Source: an uncultured Bacteroidota bacterium (GTDB lineage: Bacteria > Bacteroidota > Bacteroidia > Bacteroidales > P3). From it: DNA of 64,000 bases. The position numbers and the translations under genes were made by a program. The stretch covers positions 62,001 to 126,000 of the forward strand of contig CADCEC010000002.1 in assembly GCA_902800395.1 (NCBI GenBank), given 5' to 3'. Below, in pieces: positions 49,835 to 57,970 of the stretch. The notes below the pieces were generated by a model that saw nothing but the letters and a program-made list of their open reading frames with translations, ran no database searches and was not told the origin of the DNA. Position 1 is the first letter of the stretch. Every line of letters starts with the position of its first letter.

Positions 49835-50385
49835 TTGTGGACCTCCTTGTCGATTTTATCGGCGGCTTTGTTGCCGGTCTCGGAGAGTTTCTCCGGCAGG
49901 TCGGGGTGTTCCTCGATAAACTCCTTCAATGAGGATATAAGCTCGTTGCCAGTGGAATAAACGGGGGCGTAGAGCACACTCTCTTCGCGGGTCTCCTGGG
50001 AGATGAGTTTCGCGTGGCGGTCGAGCATGATGATGCCGTTGAGCAGTACCGCTAAGATGCAGAGGGCTTTGACCATACCGAGGGCAGCGCCGGCAATCTT
50101 ATTGGGAAGGCTCATCTTCAGTGACTTGATGACGCGCTCAGCGATGCGTCCCAATAGGAATGCCAGCACCATGGTGCCAACAAATAGGATGAAGAAAGCG
50201 ATAAGGATGGCGTGGTCGCCCGTGAGTTCGAGGAGAGAGGCTATCAAACGGGAAAAATGTACCGCCGCCCATATACCTACCAGAACGCCCATGAGTGTCG
50301 CCGCTTCGCGCACCACACCCCGCTTCCAGCCTAGGAAAATGAAGATTCCTAACGGAATGGCTAATAGTATGTCCAGTAAAGTCAT
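49831..50385 (-). CDS. cvpA: CvpA family membrane protein
   Basis: 184 aa with four TM helices (about 4-22, 28-48, 60-85, 102-122) typical of CvpA, and an added C-terminal amphipathic region (ELISSLKEFIEEHPDLPEK). Associated with envelope homeostasis and toxin production in other bacteria; the biochemical role is unclear. Translationally coupled to dus. Confidence 0.85.
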   Translation of the reverse strand: MTLLDILLAIPLGIFIFLGWKRGVVREAATLMGVLVGIWAAVHFSRLIASLLELTGDHAILIAFFILFVGTMVLAFLLGRIAERVIKSLKMSLPNKIAGAALGMVKALCILAVLLNGIIMLDRHAKLISQETREESVLYAPVYSTGNELISSLKEFIEEHPDLPEKLSETGNKAADKIDKEVHK

Positions 50386-50395
50386 TTGTCTTATC

Positions 50396-50422
50396 TACTT
50401 ATCTACTGTCTACTTATCTACT
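50396..50422. repeat. TACTTATC array upstream of cvpA
   Basis: Imperfect TACTTATC/TACTGTC units, three to four copies. Confidence 0.6.
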
Positions 50423-50434
50423 AGTATAAAACAA

Positions 50435-50458
50435 GCGCCGGCCGGGTTGGGCTGGCGC
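50435..50458 (-). terminator. Probable terminator of the PAP2 gene
   Basis: Stem GCGCCAGCC / GGCCGGCGC (one G-T wobble) with loop CAACCC on the minus strand, followed by TTGTTTTATA. About 68 bp beyond the PAP2 stop. Confidence 0.5.
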
Positions 50459-50525
50459 TCAAATAACACATTTCTTCTTCTATCCATGATAGAATTAAGC
50501 AAGCACGTCCTATATAACGCAGGTT

Positions 50526-51131
50526 TCATGATTTTGTTTCACAGATGAAGAATTTTTTTTCAAAAAAGTCGATTATCCACCAGACGAACCACCCTACGAG
50601 GAGTCCGAAGAGGGCCCCACAGAGGATGTCACCGGGATAGTGCTTGCCGAGGTAGATGCGACTGTAGCACACCAGTACAGCCCACACCAACAGACAGATA
50701 GGGACAATACGTGCGTGCGTGCTTGAGTTTTTCCTCCGGTAGCGAAACCAGAAGAACATCACCAGCGCGAAGGCGTTGGCGGCGTGGGAGGAGACGAAGC
50801 CGTACTGTCCGCCGCAGCCTTCGCGGAAGAGGTGTACGTCGGACAGCGCGTGGCAGGGACGCAGTCGGCAGACAGTGTCCTTAAAGAGCATCACCGACCC
50901 GCGGTCGGCCAACAGAAAACAAAGCCCGATGGCCGCCAACGGCAGCCACCAGCGCCGTTTGTCGTGCATGAAAGCCACGACGAGGTAGGCGACGACAAGT
51001 GCTATCAGCCAACTCCAACGACTGCTGAGAAACCACATCACCCAATCCATCACCGTGCAATGGTGGCTGTTGAGGAAAAGGAAAACCTCTGTGTCAATAT
51101 TATTCAGCGTCTCTATCATTTGTCTTATCAC
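50526..51131 (-). CDS. PAP2-family phosphatase
   Basis: Membrane lipid phosphatase, 201 aa, five or six TM helices. Three catalytic motifs: KDTVCRLRP (about 83-91), SSHAANAF with the catalytic His (about 114-121) and YSRIYLGKHYPGD with the second His (about 157-169). Candidate substrates are undecaprenyl diphosphate, PGP or lipid A phosphates. Placed downstream of obg on the same strand, separated by a repeat array. Confidence 0.9.
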   Translation of the reverse strand: MIRQMIETLNNIDTEVFLFLNSHHCTVMDWVMWFLSSRWSWLIALVVAYLVVAFMHDKRRWWLPLAAIGLCFLLADRGSVMLFKDTVCRLRPCHALSDVHLFREGCGGQYGFVSSHAANAFALVMFFWFRYRRKNSSTHARIVPICLLVWAVLVCYSRIYLGKHYPGDILCGALFGLLVGWFVWWIIDFFEKKFFICETKS

Positions 51132-51172
51132 TCCATTTCACTCCCTCTCACTCCATTTCACTCCCTATTAAT
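51126..51172. repeat. TTTCACTCCC-type array between obg and PAP2 gene
   Basis: Four imperfect decamers (CACTCCATTT, CACTCCCTCT). It encodes the last residues of Obg (IGSEME) and ends at the PAP2 start. Confidence 0.85.
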
Positions 51173-52149
51173 TTCTTATAGATTAAATCTTTCAGTTCTT
51201 GGATGTTCTGTCCGCTGACGGCACTGATAAAGATGGCTTCGATACCTTTGGGGAGGTGGCGCTTGAGTTGCCGCTGCATCTCCTCGTCCATCATGTCGCA
51301 TTTGGTGACGGCGAGGATGCGCTGCTTGTCTAGGAGCTCGGGGTTGTATTTCTTCAATTCCTCGAGGAGCACGTGATATTCTTTTGCTATCTCTAACTGC
51401 TCGCAGCTCACCATGAAGAGGAGGATGGAGTTACGCTCGATATGGCGCAGGAAGCGCAGTCCCAGCCCTTTGCCCTCGCTGGCGCCCTCGATGATGCCGG
51501 GGATGTCGGCGATGCAGAAGGAGCGGTCGTCGCGATACTTTACGATGCCGAGATTGGGCACAAGGGTGGTGAAGGGGTAGTTGGCAATCTCGGGTTTTGC
51601 AGCACTGACGACACTGAGGAAGGTGCTCTTGCCGGCGTTGGGGAATCCTACGAGGCCCACGTCCGCCAGCACTTTGAGTTCAATGATGACCCAGCGCTCC
51701 ACGGCGGGTTCGCCGGGTTGCGCATAACGTGGCGTCTGGTTAGTGGCGCTCTTGAAGTGGTCGTTACCCAAACCTCCGCGGCCACCGCGGGCGATGATGA
51801 GTTCCTGTCCCTCTTCTGTCACCTCTCCCAGCAGCTCGCCGGTCTTGGCATCGCGGCAGACGCAGCCCAGTGGCACCTCGAGAATCTGGTCGCGGCCGGT
51901 GCGGCCGGTGCAGAGGTTCTCGCCGCCGTGCTCGCCGTCTTCGGCGAAGACATGCTTGGTGTACTTGAGGTGCAGGAGTGTCCAGCGCTGTGTGGTGCCG
52001 CGCAAGATGACGTGGCCACCGCGGCCGCCGTCGCCGCCGTCGGGACCTGCCTTGGCGTTGTACTTCACCCGCAGCAGGTGTGCCGAGCCGGCACCACCTT
52101 TGCCGCTTCGCACCAAGATTTTGACGTAATCTACGAAGTTGCTCGTCAT
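51148..52149 (-). CDS. obg: GTPase Obg
   Basis: Ribosome-associated GTPase, 333 aa. Glycine-rich Obg fold at the N-terminus ([27 protein letters not shown]), G domain with [10 protein letters not shown] (near 165-174), DIPGIIEGA and TKCD. The optional C-terminal OCT domain is absent, as in many Bacteroidetes. The last residues come from the decamer array. Confidence 0.95.
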   Translation of the reverse strand: MTSNFVDYVKILVRSGKGGAGSAHLLRVKYNAKAGPDGGDGGRGGHVILRGTTQRWTLLHLKYTKHVFAEDGEHGGENLCTGRTGRDQILEVPLGCVCRDAKTGELLGEVTEEGQELIIARGGRGGLGNDHFKSATNQTPRYAQPGEPAVERWVIIELKVLADVGLVGFPNAGKSTFLSVVSAAKPEIANYPFTTLVPNLGIVKYRDDRSFCIADIPGIIEGASEGKGLGLRFLRHIERNSILLFMVSCEQLEIAKEYHVLLEELKKYNPELLDKQRILAVTKCDMMDEEMQRQLKRHLPKGIEAIFISAVSGQNIQELKDLIYKKLIGSEME

Positions 52150-52176
52150 GTAACTTCTTAGTTCTTACTTCTTAGT
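52150..52176. repeat. ACTTCTTAGTTCT repeat
   Basis: Two imperfect 13-bp units AACTTCTTAGTTCT / ACTTCTTAGTTCT in the obg-adk gap. Confidence 0.7.
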
Positions 52177-52183
52177 TCTAAAC

Positions 52184-52741
52184 TTATCCTATGGCCTGAC
52201 GGATACGTTTGGCAATGTCCTCGATGGTGCCGAGTCCGTCGACAACCTTCTGCTTGCCCTGCTTGGCGTAGTAGTCGGCCACGGGCTTGGTCTTGTTGTT
52301 GTATTCTTGGAGGCGGTTGTTGATTGTGGCCTCATTGTCGTCGGCACGACCCTGAATCTTAGCGCGCTCCAGGAGGCGGCGCATCAACTCGTCCTTGGGA
52401 ACTTCGAGTTGCACCATGCAGGTGAGCTCGCGGTCGTGCTTAGCCAGCAGTTTGTCGAGGGTCTCAGCCTGTGCCACGGTGCGGGGGAAGCCGTCGAAGA
52501 GCATGCCCTTGGTGTCGGCAGCAATGGCCTTGTCCATCATCTCCACCACGATGTCGTCGCTGACGAGCTGACCGGCATCCATGATGCTCTTGATACGAAG
52601 GCCGAGTTCCGTCTTGTCGGCAATCTCCTTACGCAGCAGGTCGCCGGTGGAGACATGGGTGAGACCGTAGGTCTCGACGATGAAATTGCTCTGGGTGCCT
52701 TTGCCTGCCCCCGGGGCTCCGAAAATAACGATATTCTTCAT
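52184..52741 (-). CDS. adk: Adenylate kinase
   Basis: 185-aa short-type adenylate kinase (no zinc LID). P-loop GAPGAGKGT at 8-16, FDGFPRT near 79, and a LLERAKIQGRADDN LID-region. Upstream of obg on the same strand, a probable operon. Complete and normal. Confidence 0.95.
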   Translation of the reverse strand: MKNIVIFGAPGAGKGTQSNFIVETYGLTHVSTGDLLRKEIADKTELGLRIKSIMDAGQLVSDDIVVEMMDKAIAADTKGMLFDGFPRTVAQAETLDKLLAKHDRELTCMVQLEVPKDELMRRLLERAKIQGRADDNEATINNRLQEYNNKTKPVADYYAKQGKQKVVDGLGTIEDIAKRIRQAIG

Positions 52742-52774
52742 AAAGATAAACGGTTAAAGTTTAACGTATAAAAA

Positions 52775-53692
52775 TTACTTAACCGAGACAATCTCGATAT
52801 CGAACACGAGGGGAGAGTAGGGGGGGATGCGGTTGCCGGCGCCGCGGCTGCCATAAGCCTCTTTCGAGGGGATGATAAGCTGCAGGGTGGTGCCGACGGT
52901 CTGGTTCAGAAGGCCGTTGTCCCAGCCGGGGATGACCTGGCCGGCGCCAATCTGGAAGGTGAAGGGCTCGTAGGTGCGGCGGGCGTCGTAGACGTTGCCG
53001 GTGCGGGCGTCGCTCTCTACGCTGGAGTCGAAGATTGTGCCGTCGAGCAGACGACCGGTGTAGTTCACGGAGACCTGCTTGCCCATGGTGACCTTCGGAC
53101 CGTTGCCTTTCTTCTTCACCACGATGTAGAGGCCGTCGGCGTTGGGTTGGACGGTGATTTTGTTGTCAGCGACATACTTGGCAATCTCCTCGGGCTCTTC
53201 CTGTGCCATCTGCTGCATGTTCTCTTCGAAGTTCGACTGCTCTTGCATGAGCTCGTTGCGGGTCACGATGTCCTGCAGGTTGATACGGTAGTAAATCTTC
53301 TGACCGGAACCAGCCTTGTATTTAGGAGGCATCTGGTTGGGGTTAAGGTACTTGGCCATAAGGTCGGCATCCAGTGCGAAGGTAGCAATCTCGCCCACAT
53401 GCATCTTCGTCAGGCCTTCGCCCACCTTCACCTCCCAGTTGGGGTTGGCGAGGGCGATGCGCTGCACCTTGCCCTTGGTGTCGAAGATGACGGAGTCGTC
53501 GAGTTTCACGGTCATCTCACCCACCAGCAAGTCGCCTTCTTGCACCTGCTGACCGCTGGGGTTCTCTTTTTCAATCATGTAGGAGAGGCCCTCAGACAAG
53601 GGCTGGTATTCTTCCTTGTTCTCACTCTTGCAAGCGAACATCATCGCTGCGCCGGCCACAACCATTGCGGCCCATTTCATGTTGTGTTTCAT
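52775..53692 (-). CDS. FKBP-type peptidyl-prolyl isomerase lipoprotein
   Basis: About 305 aa with a signal peptide and lipobox MFAC, so a periplasmic or outer-membrane folding factor. A long helical/beta N-terminal part (residues 30-190) precedes a C-terminal FKBP domain (GRLLDGTIFDSS, IGAGQVIPGWDNGL, IPSKEAYGSRGAG). I use the ATG at 53692 (MKHNMKWAAM), not the longer frame from 53734: it places the signal peptide at the N-terminus and gives a 4-bp ATGA overlap with the upstream FKBP gene. Confidence 0.88.
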   Translation of the reverse strand: MKHNMKWAAMVVAGAAMMFACKSENKEEYQPLSEGLSYMIEKENPSGQQVQEGDLLVGEMTVKLDDSVIFDTKGKVQRIALANPNWEVKVGEGLTKMHVGEIATFALDADLMAKYLNPNQMPPKYKAGSGQKIYYRINLQDIVTRNELMQEQSNFEENMQQMAQEEPEEIAKYVADNKITVQPNADGLYIVVKKKGNGPKVTMGKQVSVNYTGRLLDGTIFDSSVESDARTGNVYDARRTYEPFTFQIGAGQVIPGWDNGLLNQTVGTTLQLIIPSKEAYGSRGAGNRIPPYSPLVFDIEIVSVK

Positions 53693-54222
53693 TGTGTTAT
53701 TTTGTTGATTTTTAAATCGTATATAAGTATCCATCGTTTCCCTATGCGGTCGCCGTCACCGGGCACACCGTAGGCCTCTTCGGAGGGGAGTATCACAGTG
53801 GCGCTGCTGCCCTCGTTGAGGGTGCGGAGGGCGAAGTCGACGCCGCGGTTGGGCTGCAGGCGGCCGATGACCACGGTGTCCGTCACATTGGCATACACTA
53901 CCTTGTCCTCGATGTTGCGCACCGTATAGCTGAACATCACGGTGTCGTTGTAGTCGGCCACGGGGCCGTGTCCTTCGCGGGTCTTCATCACCTTGATGCC
54001 CGACCCGATGTCGGTCATCTTCCAATTCCGCCGTGCGGCGAAGTTCTCTATCTCGCTGTTCTCGCGCTGCGCTATCATCCGGTTGGTCTTGATGAGGTCG
54101 GGCTCACTGGAGCTCTTCGCCTGCGATACCTCGATAACGGGAACGTCGTTATTACATCCCATCATCATTCCCATCATTCCCACAACTCCTATTAATTTCA
54201 ATAATCTATAACCCATAACCAA
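53689..54222 (-). CDS. FKBP-type isomerase lipoprotein, GldI-like
   Basis: 177 aa; signal peptide with a Met-rich core and lipobox MMGC, then a spacer and a compact FKBP domain (VADYNDTVMFSYTVRN, IGRLQPNRGVDFAL, ILPSEEAYGVPGDGDRI). It resembles the gliding-motility-associated GldI group, but no gliding genes are in view, so only a general periplasmic foldase role is inferred. Coupled to the downstream FKBP gene. Confidence 0.82.
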   Translation of the reverse strand: MVMGYRLLKLIGVVGMMGMMMGCNNDVPVIEVSQAKSSSEPDLIKTNRMIAQRENSEIENFAARRNWKMTDIGSGIKVMKTREGHGPVADYNDTVMFSYTVRNIEDKVVYANVTDTVVIGRLQPNRGVDFALRTLNEGSSATVILPSEEAYGVPGDGDRIGKRWILIYDLKINKITQ

Positions 54223-54243
54223 TAACCTTTGCCGTTACATTTG

Positions 54244-54286
54244 TCCTTTCACTCCCTTTCACTCCCTCTCACTCCCTTTCACTCCT
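54244..54286. repeat. TTTCACTCCC array at nrnA 3' end
   Basis: Four decamers CTTTCACTCC/CTCTCACTCC. The stop codon of nrnA (TGA, 54261-54259) and its last residues (VKGSERE) fall within the array. Confidence 0.88.
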
Positions 54287-55311
54287 AATTTTTCTTTCAC
54301 CACCTTTACCGTCTCAGACAGCGAGAGGAAGCTGGTGGCTCCCGCCGCGCGAGTGTGTCCCCCGCCGCCGAAGAGCTCATTGGCGAGCTGGTTCACGTCG
54401 GTGTGCCGCTTCGAGCGCAGCGACAGACGCACTTTGTTCTCCTCCTCGCGGATGAGGATGGCGCAGTCGGTGTCCTTCAGTTTCATCACCTCGTTAACGA
54501 GGCCCGTGAGGTCGGCGCTCTCCACGCCATAGCGCTGCATGTCCTCCTTGCGGATGACCATCAGGGCGGCACTCTGCTCGGGGTAGACGGTGAGCAACTC
54601 GTTCATGGCGTAGCCGAAGAACTTCAGACGCGCCACGGTGAAGACATTCTTAATCTGTCGATTGATGTCCATGGGGTCGATGCCCATCTGCGACAGCTCG
54701 GCGGCGGCGAGGTAGAGGCTCTGCTGGCGGTTGCTGTAGCTAAAGGTGCCGGTATCGGTGCAGAGACCCGTGAAGAGGCTCGTGGCCGCGTCGACATCGA
54801 ACACCTCACGTCCATAGGTGGCGCGAAAGGCCCAGTAAATAAGCTCACAGGTGCTCGATATCTCGGGGTCGGAGACCACAAGGTCGAACATCTTACGGTC
54901 GGGGCCGATATGGTGGTCGAAGAGTATTCGTTTAGCCTTTGCCTCCCTCATAGCGTCGGCCAGCACCCCTGTGCGGTCGAGGCCGTTAAGGTCCATGCAT
55001 ATGATGAGGTCTGCCTCGGCGATGGCTTCCTCGCAGCGATCGAGGTCCTTCTTGCCGCTGAGGATGAGGTCGGTATTCGGCAGCCATGCGAGGTCCTCCG
55101 GACAACCATCCGGCAGCATCGGAGTGATGCGGCAGCCCACCATAACCTTTTTTAAAAGCGCATACATGCCAGTGAGGGAACCCACAGCATCGCCGTCGGC
55201 ATTGGTGTGGGCCGTCATCACGATGCGGCGGGCACCCGCCAAGCACTCACGGAGCGTCTCCGGCTGCCAACCGTCAACGAAGTTGACCTTATATCTGCAT
55301 TCAATCTCCAT
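54259..55311 (-). CDS. nrnA: DHH-family oligoribonuclease/pAp phosphatase
   Basis: NrnA-type nanoRNase that degrades short RNA and 3'-phosphoadenosine 5'-phosphate. DHH motifs: TAHTNADGDAVGSLTG (near 34-49), CMDLNG, LFDHHIGPD; C-terminal DHHA1 glycine-rich loop GGGGHTRAAGA. I start at ATG 55311 (MEIECRYK): the longer frame from 55359 begins inside a -7 promoter element. The final residues are encoded by a repeat. Confidence 0.9.
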   Translation of the reverse strand: MEIECRYKVNFVDGWQPETLRECLAGARRIVMTAHTNADGDAVGSLTGMYALLKKVMVGCRITPMLPDGCPEDLAWLPNTDLILSGKKDLDRCEEAIAEADLIICMDLNGLDRTGVLADAMREAKAKRILFDHHIGPDRKMFDLVVSDPEISSTCELIYWAFRATYGREVFDVDAATSLFTGLCTDTGTFSYSNRQQSLYLAAAELSQMGIDPMDINRQIKNVFTVARLKFFGYAMNELLTVYPEQSAALMVIRKEDMQRYGVESADLTGLVNEVMKLKDTDCAILIREEENKVRLSLRSKRHTDVNQLANELFGGGGHTRAAGATSFLSLSETVKVVKEKLGVKGSERE

Positions 55312-55356
55312 GTATGTCAATATCTTACATAGCCTCCACCGGATGGAAACCAAATG

Positions 55357-55364
55357 CAAATATA
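55357..55364 (-). promoter_or_regulatory. Promoter -7 element of nrnA
   Basis: Minus strand TATATTTG, about 45 bp before ATG 55311. Overlaps the alternative upstream start, which argues against it. Confidence 0.6.
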
Positions 55365-55486
55365 CGATTAAAAAATTAATGTATACAGTTTAATTATATA
55401 AAATTATCAACAACTTGTTGAATGTTTTTTTGTCCTCTTCAGGCACACTTTTTCTCTCTTTATTTTTTTGAAATAATATTATTAAG

Positions 55487-55512
55487 TTATATTCTTCTAA
55501 AGAAGAATATAA
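55487..55512. repeat. 11-bp inverted repeat
   Basis: TTATATTCTTC (55487-55497), loop TAAA, GAAGAATATAA (55502-55512). No T tract on either side. Confidence 0.8.
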
Positions 55513-55539
55513 AACTATTATAGTCGTGTAAAAATCATC

Positions 55540-55590
55540 TCTATATTAACTCTATAACAACTCTATATCATATCTATATTAACTCTATAA
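55540..55590. repeat. Two 18-bp direct repeats upstream of the DUF6266-like gene
   Basis: TCTATATTAACTCTATAA at 55540-55557 and 55573-55590, period 33 bp (about three helical turns), with a related CTCTATATCATA between. The AT-rich gap 55312-55665 holds this pair, the hairpin at 55487 and the nrnA promoter, but no gene. Confidence 0.85.
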
Positions 55591-55665
55591 ATTTTATATG
55601 AAAATATAATAATTCCAAATATCAGACGTTAATGCAATATACTCCACAAAAAAAACATTACAATT

Positions 55666-56346
55666 ATGGCGACAAAAAAAGGTAATCATCTCAGTGGAAG
55701 GCTAGGCCGGGAAATCCACTATAGTGTCGACGGTGTAGAACGAGTGCGCACAGGACCAAAGCATGTGCATCAGCCGGGTACCGACCCTCAAAAGGCACAT
55801 TGGGGCTCATTCGTAGACATCGTACGTCTCTCATCCAAGATGGCGGATGCCGCCGAAATCGGTTTGGCCCATCCCGCCCGCAAGAAAACAAAACCTTATC
55901 TGCTCTTCCGACACATCAACAAAAAATGTTTCACCCCCGATGGACAGATAGACTATCCAAATATTATCCTCAGCCAAGGAGCCATATCACGGGTCGGCTT
56001 CACCGATATTCGGCTAAATAAGAGAAGTACCAACGGGAAATGCCGCTTGCATCTGTCTTTTGATCCCTGTCTGCAGGTCGGCATTGCCCACCCTGATGAC
56101 GAACTCTACCTCTACGCCTTCTGTCCATCTCTCGGCGCCGGACTCCTCTTCGAACCTGTCCCTCGCGAAGCAGGAAAGCTCACCGTCGCTCTCCCCGCCG
56201 ACTGGCTCAAGGCCGAAGTGTACCTCTACGCTTTCCTCCGCTGTCCTGGAGTGACCGCCAACACCCCGGAAAAATACAAACCCTCCGCAAGAAATCGCCG
56301 CGGTCAAACCTCCCCAACCCACTACATCCCTCTGCCAACGTCATAG
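55666..56346 (+). CDS. DUF6266-like hypothetical protein
   Basis: 226 aa. The N-terminus (GREIHYSVDGVERVRTGPKH) and following QKAHWGSFVDIVR resemble the DUF6266 proteins of Bacteroidetes (glycine-start, YS..G...RT.P pattern); the C-terminal half is beta-rich (DDELYLYAFCPSLGAGLLF, KAEVYLYAFLRC), consistent with two Ig-like sandwich strands. No signal peptide. Function unknown. First gene of the AT-rich region, flanked by long noncoding stretches. The family call is tentative. Confidence 0.65.
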   Translation: MATKKGNHLSGRLGREIHYSVDGVERVRTGPKHVHQPGTDPQKAHWGSFVDIVRLSSKMADAAEIGLAHPARKKTKPYLLFRHINKKCFTPDGQIDYPNIILSQGAISRVGFTDIRLNKRSTNGKCRLHLSFDPCLQVGIAHPDDELYLYAFCPSLGAGLLFEPVPREAGKLTVALPADWLKAEVYLYAFLRCPGVTANTPEKYKPSARNRRGQTSPTHYIPLPTS

Positions 56347-56403
56347 GCCTTACAACCACCCCTCCTCTCCGTGTGTCGTAGACACGCCCCCCTGGCCTCA
56401 TTT

Positions 56404-56441
56404 CCTCCACAGTGCCCACCGGTTTCCCCGGTGGGAAAGTT
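56404..56441. repeat. 38-bp hairpin repeat, copy 1
   Basis: Starts CCTCCACAGTGCCC and ends GGTGGGAAAGTT. Contains the stem CCCACCGG / CCGGTGGG with loop TTTCC. Confidence 0.9.
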
Positions 56442-56487
56442 CCTCCCCAGCGGCAGCCGATTTCGGATGGCGCCGTCCCCCTCCGTC

Positions 56488-56525
56488 CCTCCACAGTGCC
56501 TACCGGTTTCCACGGTGGGAAAGTT
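56488..56525. repeat. 38-bp hairpin repeat, copy 2
   Basis: 36 of 38 positions identical to 56404-56441; of the two changes, one leaves a G-T wobble in the stem and one enlarges the loop. Confidence 0.9.
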
Positions 56526-56528
56526 TGA

Positions 56529-56571
56529 TAAAAACGCAGAAATCGCCTCCCTATTTTGGCGTTTTTATTAC
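56529..56571 (+). terminator. Probable terminator after hairpin repeats
   Basis: TAAAAACGC (56529-56537) / GCGTTTTTA (56559-56567), with further weak pairing inside (GAAAT/ATTTT), T-rich 3' side. About 180 bp beyond the DUF6266-like gene. Confidence 0.7.
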
Positions 56572-56640
56572 TGAACCTTCAAAAATTTTCTTCTCCAATC
56601 TGTTTATTTACAATATTTTACATTTACAAAAAATAAAAAA

Positions 56641-56672
56641 TTTGCAAAAATGAAAATCTTTTCGTAGTTTTG
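56641..56672 (+). promoter_or_regulatory. Promoter of candidate RNA / GTPase operon leader
   Basis: TTTG (56641-56644), 20 bp, TAGTTTTG (56665-56672): a full consensus promoter with no sizeable credible coding start for about 320 bp. Confidence 0.75.
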
Positions 56673-56677
56673 CCCCC

Positions 56678-56921
56678 AAGTTTCGACGCGAGAAAAGTCG
56701 AAAAATGCGAAAAAAGCATTTGTATAGGTCTACCCTTTGAAGTTCGCCAAATTTCTAAACTAAGGACCTCGATACTGATGCCTTTTGTTTCTGCCTATGT
56801 ATTGGTTTCACGCCACTGCATATCGGAGCATAGGATAAGGTTCACTTGGTTTTACTTAGTAACGGCGTTTGGCGATGCCGAAAGGGTGTAGAACTAACAA
56901 CGCGAGTTCTATGCTTTTTTT
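56678..56921 (+). ncRNA. Candidate structured RNA of about 240 nt
   Basis: Bounded by a consensus promoter and an intrinsic terminator. Local stems: TTTCGAC (56681-56687)/GTCGAAA (56697-56703), AATGC (56704-56708)/GCATT (56716-56720), CCTATG (56794-56799)/CATAGG (56829-56834), CGGC (56863-56866)/GCCG (56877-56880). A long-range pairing CCCTTT (56733-56738)/AAAGGG (56881-56886) would close a 150-nt domain. It does not match tmRNA, RNase P, SRP or 6S as far as I can tell. Either a free small RNA or a leader that attenuates the operon starting at 56994. Confidence 0.5.
56889..56921 (+). terminator. Intrinsic terminator before the 56994 operon
   Basis: TAGAACT (56889-56895)/AGTTCTA (56905-56911), 9-nt loop, then TGCTTTTTTT. 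The first three stem bases could instead pair with CTA at 56730-56732, which would allow a switch. Confidence 0.75.
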
Positions 56922-56993
56922 ATGTATAATTACGCCAACCGCTGGGAGCTCAGGGAGGCAAGAAATGCAACTGAGAATAAATACCATTGAAAT

Positions 56994-57953
56994 ATGAGAA
57001 GAATTAGTACCCTAATGATTGTCGCTTGTATGATGGCCCTGTTCTACCCTGCAACGGCACAAAGACTCCCTAATGATCGCGAAAGTGACGGCTTGCGTGG
57101 ACGCGTGCATATTGTGGAAGAATCGGACATTAGTACCAGACCAATAACGGATACAATGCACCGTAAAAGCACCTACGATGTCATCGTAAAAGACACTCAT
57201 CGTGTGTTTCTGTTCTTCAAGAAAGTAGAAACAAAGAAAGTGAAGAGAGATACCGTTCTTGTGGAGCAAATTATCAAGCAGGTACCCGACACCCACTACT
57301 ATAGCCGGACGGAATACACTCCCGAAGGATACCTTAAAAGCCGTATTGTGGTTCAAAATGGCCAGTCTGGTCACGAACAAACGGTAACAACTTTTTTTAA
57401 CAATCGGAAAATAGAGATGCGAAATTACTGTAAGGAAACGGATGTTACCACCCAATGGCACTATTTTTATTCCGACTATAGCAAGGAAGCCCTTTTGGAG
57501 CAAATAGTAGTGACACAATTCCGTGGACATCAGTCTGGGGCGATGGTGGAAAGGATTGAATACGAGTTTATCCACGAAAGTGAAACTTGTCGCGAACGTC
57601 ATGTTTCACCTTCTGGAGAGACTCGAAAAGCTTTAAAATACGAGTCTGGTGTATTGACGGATATGGCATGTGGTCGAGACACAAACATGCACTACAAATA
57701 TGATGCAGATGGACGATTGACGGAGATAGAAGTATACAATGCAGACTTTGACCTCATCCGTACCGACAAATATGAAAATAACCCTACCGGTGTCATTTTA
57801 ACTCGTAAGCAAACCAACAGAAGGTACGGCCGTCAGCCTCAGCAAGAAGTCATCACATATATTGAAGAGTATGATGGTATCGGGAACTGGACTCGACGTA
57901 CTGCCAACGGCAAAGAACAAAGAAGTAGGGTGATAACTTACTATGGGAAATAA
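56994..57953 (+). CDS. Secreted protein with YD/RHS-like C-terminal repeats
   Basis: 319 aa with a signal peptide (about 1-22, PATAQ). The C-terminal half has the sequence style of bacterial YD/RHS-like beta strands (HYKYDADGRLTEIEVYN, EEYDGIGNWTRRTANG). Not a full RHS cage protein; too short and no toxin tail. First gene of the six-gene run, 17 bp before the next. Function unknown. No -7 box was found between the terminator at 56921 and its start, so it may depend on readthrough from the upstream promoter. Confidence 0.72.
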   Translation: MRRISTLMIVACMMALFYPATAQRLPNDRESDGLRGRVHIVEESDISTRPITDTMHRKSTYDVIVKDTHRVFLFFKKVETKKVKRDTVLVEQIIKQVPDTHYYSRTEYTPEGYLKSRIVVQNGQSGHEQTVTTFFNNRKIEMRNYCKETDVTTQWHYFYSDYSKEALLEQIVVTQFRGHQSGAMVERIEYEFIHESETCRERHVSPSGETRKALKYESGVLTDMACGRDTNMHYKYDADGRLTEIEVYNADFDLIRTDKYENNPTGVILTRKQTNRRYGRQPQQEVITYIEEYDGIGNWTRRTANGKEQRSRVITYYGK

Positions 57954-57970
57954 CATTAATACATTATAAT

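Noticed and set aside
53693-53734. Upstream start of the FKBP lipoprotein
   Set aside because: It would place 14 polar residues before the signal peptide; ATG 53692 gives a 4-bp overlap with the preceding gene and a proper lipobox position.
55312-55359. Upstream start of nrnA
   Set aside because: The ATG at 55359 lies within a TATATTTG promoter element; the next ATG at 55311 fits the family.
56670-56891. 73-codon frame in the candidate RNA region
   Set aside because: No coding bias, start overlaps the -7 promoter element, and the sequence is better explained by RNA stems.
56994-57953. RHS polymorphic toxin
   Set aside because: Far too short, no RHS core repeat series, no variable toxin domain and no immunity gene.
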